From: Clostridia bacterium
GTDB taxonomy: Bacteria > Bacillota > Clostridia > Oscillospirales > QAMX01
NCBI GenBank assembly: GCA_017556885.1
Contig: JAFYLV010000123.1
Location: 1-7,106, forward strand
Direction: 5' to 3'
DNA: 7,106 nucleotides
Position 1 is the first letter of the stretch; the number at the start of each line of letters is the position of its first letter. A model generated the notes under the pieces. The model was not told the DNA's origin. It did not search any database and was given only the letters and a program-made list of their open reading frames with translations. The translations under genes were made by a program, and so were the position numbers. Below, piece after piece: positions 5,298-7,106 of the stretch.

Positions 5298-6928
5298 TCC
5301 ATGCGGGTGCCTTCGCGGTAGAACTCAATGCCCATTTCCTTGAGCTTCGGATACAGGCGCTCCCGGGTGATCTGCTCCGGCAGGAAGGAGAGCACACCGG
5401 GGGCGCAGAGCTTCAGCACCTCCAGGGAAAGGCGTGCGAGCTTCAGGCGGTGGCGCACAGCATCGGAATCGGCAAGGGCATCTGCCTCGTCAAAGAAAGA
5501 GAGCCATTTGGCATAATCGGCGCGGAAGGCATTGGTGGTCTCCAGATCCATCATCTGATAGCCAAAGATGGTGGGGGAGTAGGAATAAATGCCGGAGTGC
5601 TGGCGCAGGGCGCGCTCGTGCATGGAGAGGATATAGCGGTAGACCGGCTCCCAGGCGGCGCCGTAGTAGTTCTGCAGGAACTCCAGCATATGGCGCCTGT
5701 AGGTCTCCTCGTCCATATCGGGCTCCCAAAGAAGCTTTGCGAGCAGATAGGCGCGGAGGGCGTTGAGCTCACCGTCCACCTTGTTCTGATAGTCGCCTTC
5801 CTCAAATACGCCGATGGCGTTGCACTTGTGGAAGAAATTGACATTCTCGCGGATGGAGAAGAGGTCGGGGAAGGGAAGCAGATACCGGGAGAAGTTGGTG
5901 CAGTAGTCCCAGATAAAAAGCTTGTCCGAAATGGCGCTCCAGTCGCGCAGGTCCTGTGCCAGGGAGACGGTGCCGTAGATGGAATCCTCGGTGGAGCGGC
6001 ACTCCGACTCGATGGGATGCGCAAAGCAGCTTTCAATGGTGCAGAAGCGCACGACGACATTGTGGCGCGGACGGACGGTCTTGGGCGCCTTGCGGGTGTA
6101 GCGGTAGGCAAAGGTGTCCACAAGCACGTCGGGATAATCGGGTTCCAGCGCCTCGGCGATGCGGTTGACAAAGGAGATCATCGTGCCGGCATAGCTGCCT
6201 TCGGCCTCGTCGATCTTGCGGCAGTTTTCGCACTGGCAGCCGCGCTGATGGCCGTAGCCGTCGTTCTGGGTCACGGAGATGACTGCGGCATCGGGATTGG
6301 CATCCAGCCACTTGCGGCAGTTCTTCAGCACCGTCTGGAAGACCTTTTCATCCGTCAGGCAGGGCTGGTCGCCGGTCTTGACATCCTCCATCTCCGCAAG
6401 ATGGCAGATGGTGTGGGCGATGGACTCGGCAAAGAAGTACTGACCGCCGGGAATATCCTGGGGAAGCGTCGCATTGACCTTGTTTTTGACCTTGCAGGCA
6501 GGGCTCATAGCCGCAAGGAATACGTCGCGGTAGCAGAAGGCGGGATGTTTTTCAATGTGCAGATCACCGGGCAGCACAAGGGTTTCCGCCGGGGGGATCA
6601 GCTCGCAGTCCTCGGCAAAGAAACGGCAGCCAAAGCAATCCTCCAGCAGGGTGTAAACGCCGTAGATCACACCGCGGGGGCCTTCGCCGCGGATAAGAAT
6701 GTCCTCCCCGTCGGCCTCGATGACAAAGCCCTCGGCATTGCGGTAGGCGTGGGCATCCCCCTCGGGCAGGAGAAGACGCAGGGCGGGGCCGTCGCCGCCT
6801 TCGGGCAGACGGACACCGCAGATCTTTTCAATATAGGCGGTGAGCTCACCGGCGGCAAATTCCGTGCCGGGGCAACTTTCGATGTGATAACGGCTTTCGC
6901 CGCCGCGGGCGAGAATGAGTTCCTTCAT
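5294..6928 (-). CDS. DUF4838 domain-containing protein, probable glycoside-hydrolase-like enzyme
   Basis: The protein has 544 residues. Residues about 1-125 look like the alpha/beta N-terminal domain found before GH20/GH67-type barrels, ending in the typical RGVIYGVYTLLEDCFGCRFF segment (85-104) and an IPP turn. The central part (about 165-380) matches DUF4838 (PF16126): SVTQNDGYG at 218-226, a CQCENC cluster (Cys231, 233, 236), then VNRIAEAL and VLVDTFAYRYTRKAP. The C-terminal part is helical. There is no signal peptide or lipobox, so it is cytoplasmic and would act on imported oligosaccharides. Activity is inferred from family resemblance only; catalytic residues are not assigned. The start at 6928 is chosen because GAGG lies 9 nt upstream, and the longer open frame to 7093 crosses the promoter. 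It shares its strand with the S component gene but has its own promoter with dyads. Confidence 0.85.
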   Translation of the reverse strand: MKELILARGGESRYHIESCPGTEFAAGELTAYIEKICGVRLPEGGDGPALRLLLPEGDAHAYRNAEGFVIEADGEDILIRGEGPRGVIYGVYTLLEDCFGCRFFAEDCELIPPAETLVLPGDLHIEKHPAFCYRDVFLAAMSPACKVKNKVNATLPQDIPGGQYFFAESIAHTICHLAEMEDVKTGDQPCLTDEKVFQTVLKNCRKWLDANPDAAVISVTQNDGYGHQRGCQCENCRKIDEAEGSYAGTMISFVNRIAEALEPDYPDVLVDTFAYRYTRKAPKTVRPRHNVVVRFCTIESCFAHPIESECRSTEDSIYGTVSLAQDLRDWSAISDKLFIWDYCTNFSRYLLPFPDLFSIRENVNFFHKCNAIGVFEEGDYQNKVDGELNALRAYLLAKLLWEPDMDEETYRRHMLEFLQNYYGAAWEPVYRYILSMHERALRQHSGIYSYSPTIFGYQMMDLETTNAFRADYAKWLSFFDEADALADSDAVRHRLKLARLSLEVLKLCAPGVLSFLPEQITRERLYPKLKEMGIEFYREGTRMD

Positions 6929-6937
6929 GGCAGGCAA

Positions 6938-6941
6938 CCTC
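6938..6941 (-). promoter_or_regulatory. Probable ribosome binding site of the DUF4838 gene
   Basis: GTGAGG context on the minus strand with core GAGG and a 9-nt spacer to ATG at 6928. It is weaker than the sites of the neighbouring genes, but it is the only candidate near an ATG that begins a family-like N-terminus. Confidence 0.6.
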
Positions 6942-6967
6942 ACTGTACTTTTTTGTTTTTTGATATG

Positions 6968-6998
6968 TCCCGAATAATACGGGAAATACACTTCCCGT
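6968..6998. promoter_or_regulatory. Candidate operator: overlapping inverted repeats at the DUF4838 transcription start
   Basis: ACGGGAA (6979-6985) and TTCCCGT (6992-6998) form a perfect 7-bp dyad with a 6-bp gap. A further TCCCG (6968-6972) pairs with the CGGGA of the first arm. Three half-sites thus alternate in orientation at 12-13 bp spacing. The array begins 2 bp downstream of the -10 box and covers the predicted start site near 6994, a usual place for a repressor. In RNA, the same arms could form two mutually exclusive hairpins. Confidence 0.55.
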
Positions 6999-7000
6999 TT

Positions 7001-7028
7001 ATTGTAGCATAAACGCGAAAAAAAGCAA
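7001..7028 (-). promoter_or_regulatory. Probable promoter of the DUF4838 gene
   Basis: On the minus strand, TACAAT (7001-7006) is preceded by TGC, an extended -10. A weak -35 TTGCTT (7023-7028) lies 16 nt upstream. A leader of about 65 nt with poly-A/poly-C-free, T- and A-rich stretches follows before the start codon. Confidence 0.65.
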
Positions 7029-7060
7029 TTGTATTTTTGCTTTTCACCGGGGAAATCTCT

Positions 7061-7088
7061 TTGCAAACGACCGGAATTGTGGTATAAT
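7061..7088 (+). promoter_or_regulatory. Outward promoter for a gene beyond the right edge
   Basis: TTGCAA (7061-7066), a 16-nt spacer and a perfect TATAAT (7083-7088) preceded by TGG, an extended -10. It is divergent from the DUF4838 promoter and would transcribe a gene starting after base 7106. The 178-bp gap from 6929 to 7106 holds these two promoters and the dyads; no gene is seen in it. Confidence 0.72.
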
Positions 7089-7106
7089 AACAAAAAAATA
7101 TATTGG

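Noticed and set aside
5291..7012. A 573-codon open frame on the plus strand opposite the DUF4838 gene.
   Set aside because: It is a codon-bias shadow: low complexity in Gly, Ala, Val and Leu, no family resemblance, and it reads through two promoters and an operator on the other strand.

Overview
The window most resembles a Gram-positive Clostridia genome of fairly high GC, plausibly from the Oscillospiraceae/Ruminococcaceae range. The reasons are AGGAGG-type ribosome binding sites, promoters very close to the sigma-A consensus, an ECF-type vitamin transporter S component, a TAXI-type TRAP system with a fused permease, and a DUF4838 protein. The genus cannot be named from this sequence alone.

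Layout, left to right. Bases 1-2867 (+) hold a TRAP transporter operon: the 3' part of a TAXI-family periplasmic/extracellular solute-binding protein, a strong intergenic hairpin, then a complete 650-residue fused 4TM/12TM permease. A near-perfect bidirectional terminator (2887-2922) separates this from a convergent 240-residue SGNH/GDSL hydrolase (2937-3659, -). That gene is divergent from a Nif3-like metal-binding protein (3798-4586, +), and the 138-bp gap between them holds two opposed sigma-A promoters. A second bidirectional terminator (4590-4626) separates Nif3 from a convergent ECF S component (4631-5158, -). Upstream of the S component, on the same strand, lies a 544-residue DUF4838 protein (5294-6928, -). 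Its promoter region carries inverted repeats, and a second promoter at the far right points out of the window.

The genes are mostly separate transcription units joined by shared terminators and divergent promoters, not one pathway. The TRAP pair is the only clear functional unit: the binding protein captures a small carboxylate or amino-acid-like solute and delivers it to the ion-driven permease. The S component would need ECF ATPase/T subunits encoded elsewhere. DUF4838 and SGNH proteins are plausible carbohydrate or ester hydrolases of the cytoplasm.

The most interesting segment is the 135-bp gap at 5159-5293. A 12/12 consensus promoter overlaps the stop codon of the DUF4838 gene, and the short leader that follows ends in an intrinsic terminator that directly abuts the ribosome binding site of the S component gene. 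The leader also carries two copies of an 11-nt dyad whose arms differ by a compensatory change. This looks like an unassigned attenuator, riboswitch or operator system controlling vitamin or precursor uptake. There are no rRNA, tRNA, CRISPR or insertion sequences that I can see.
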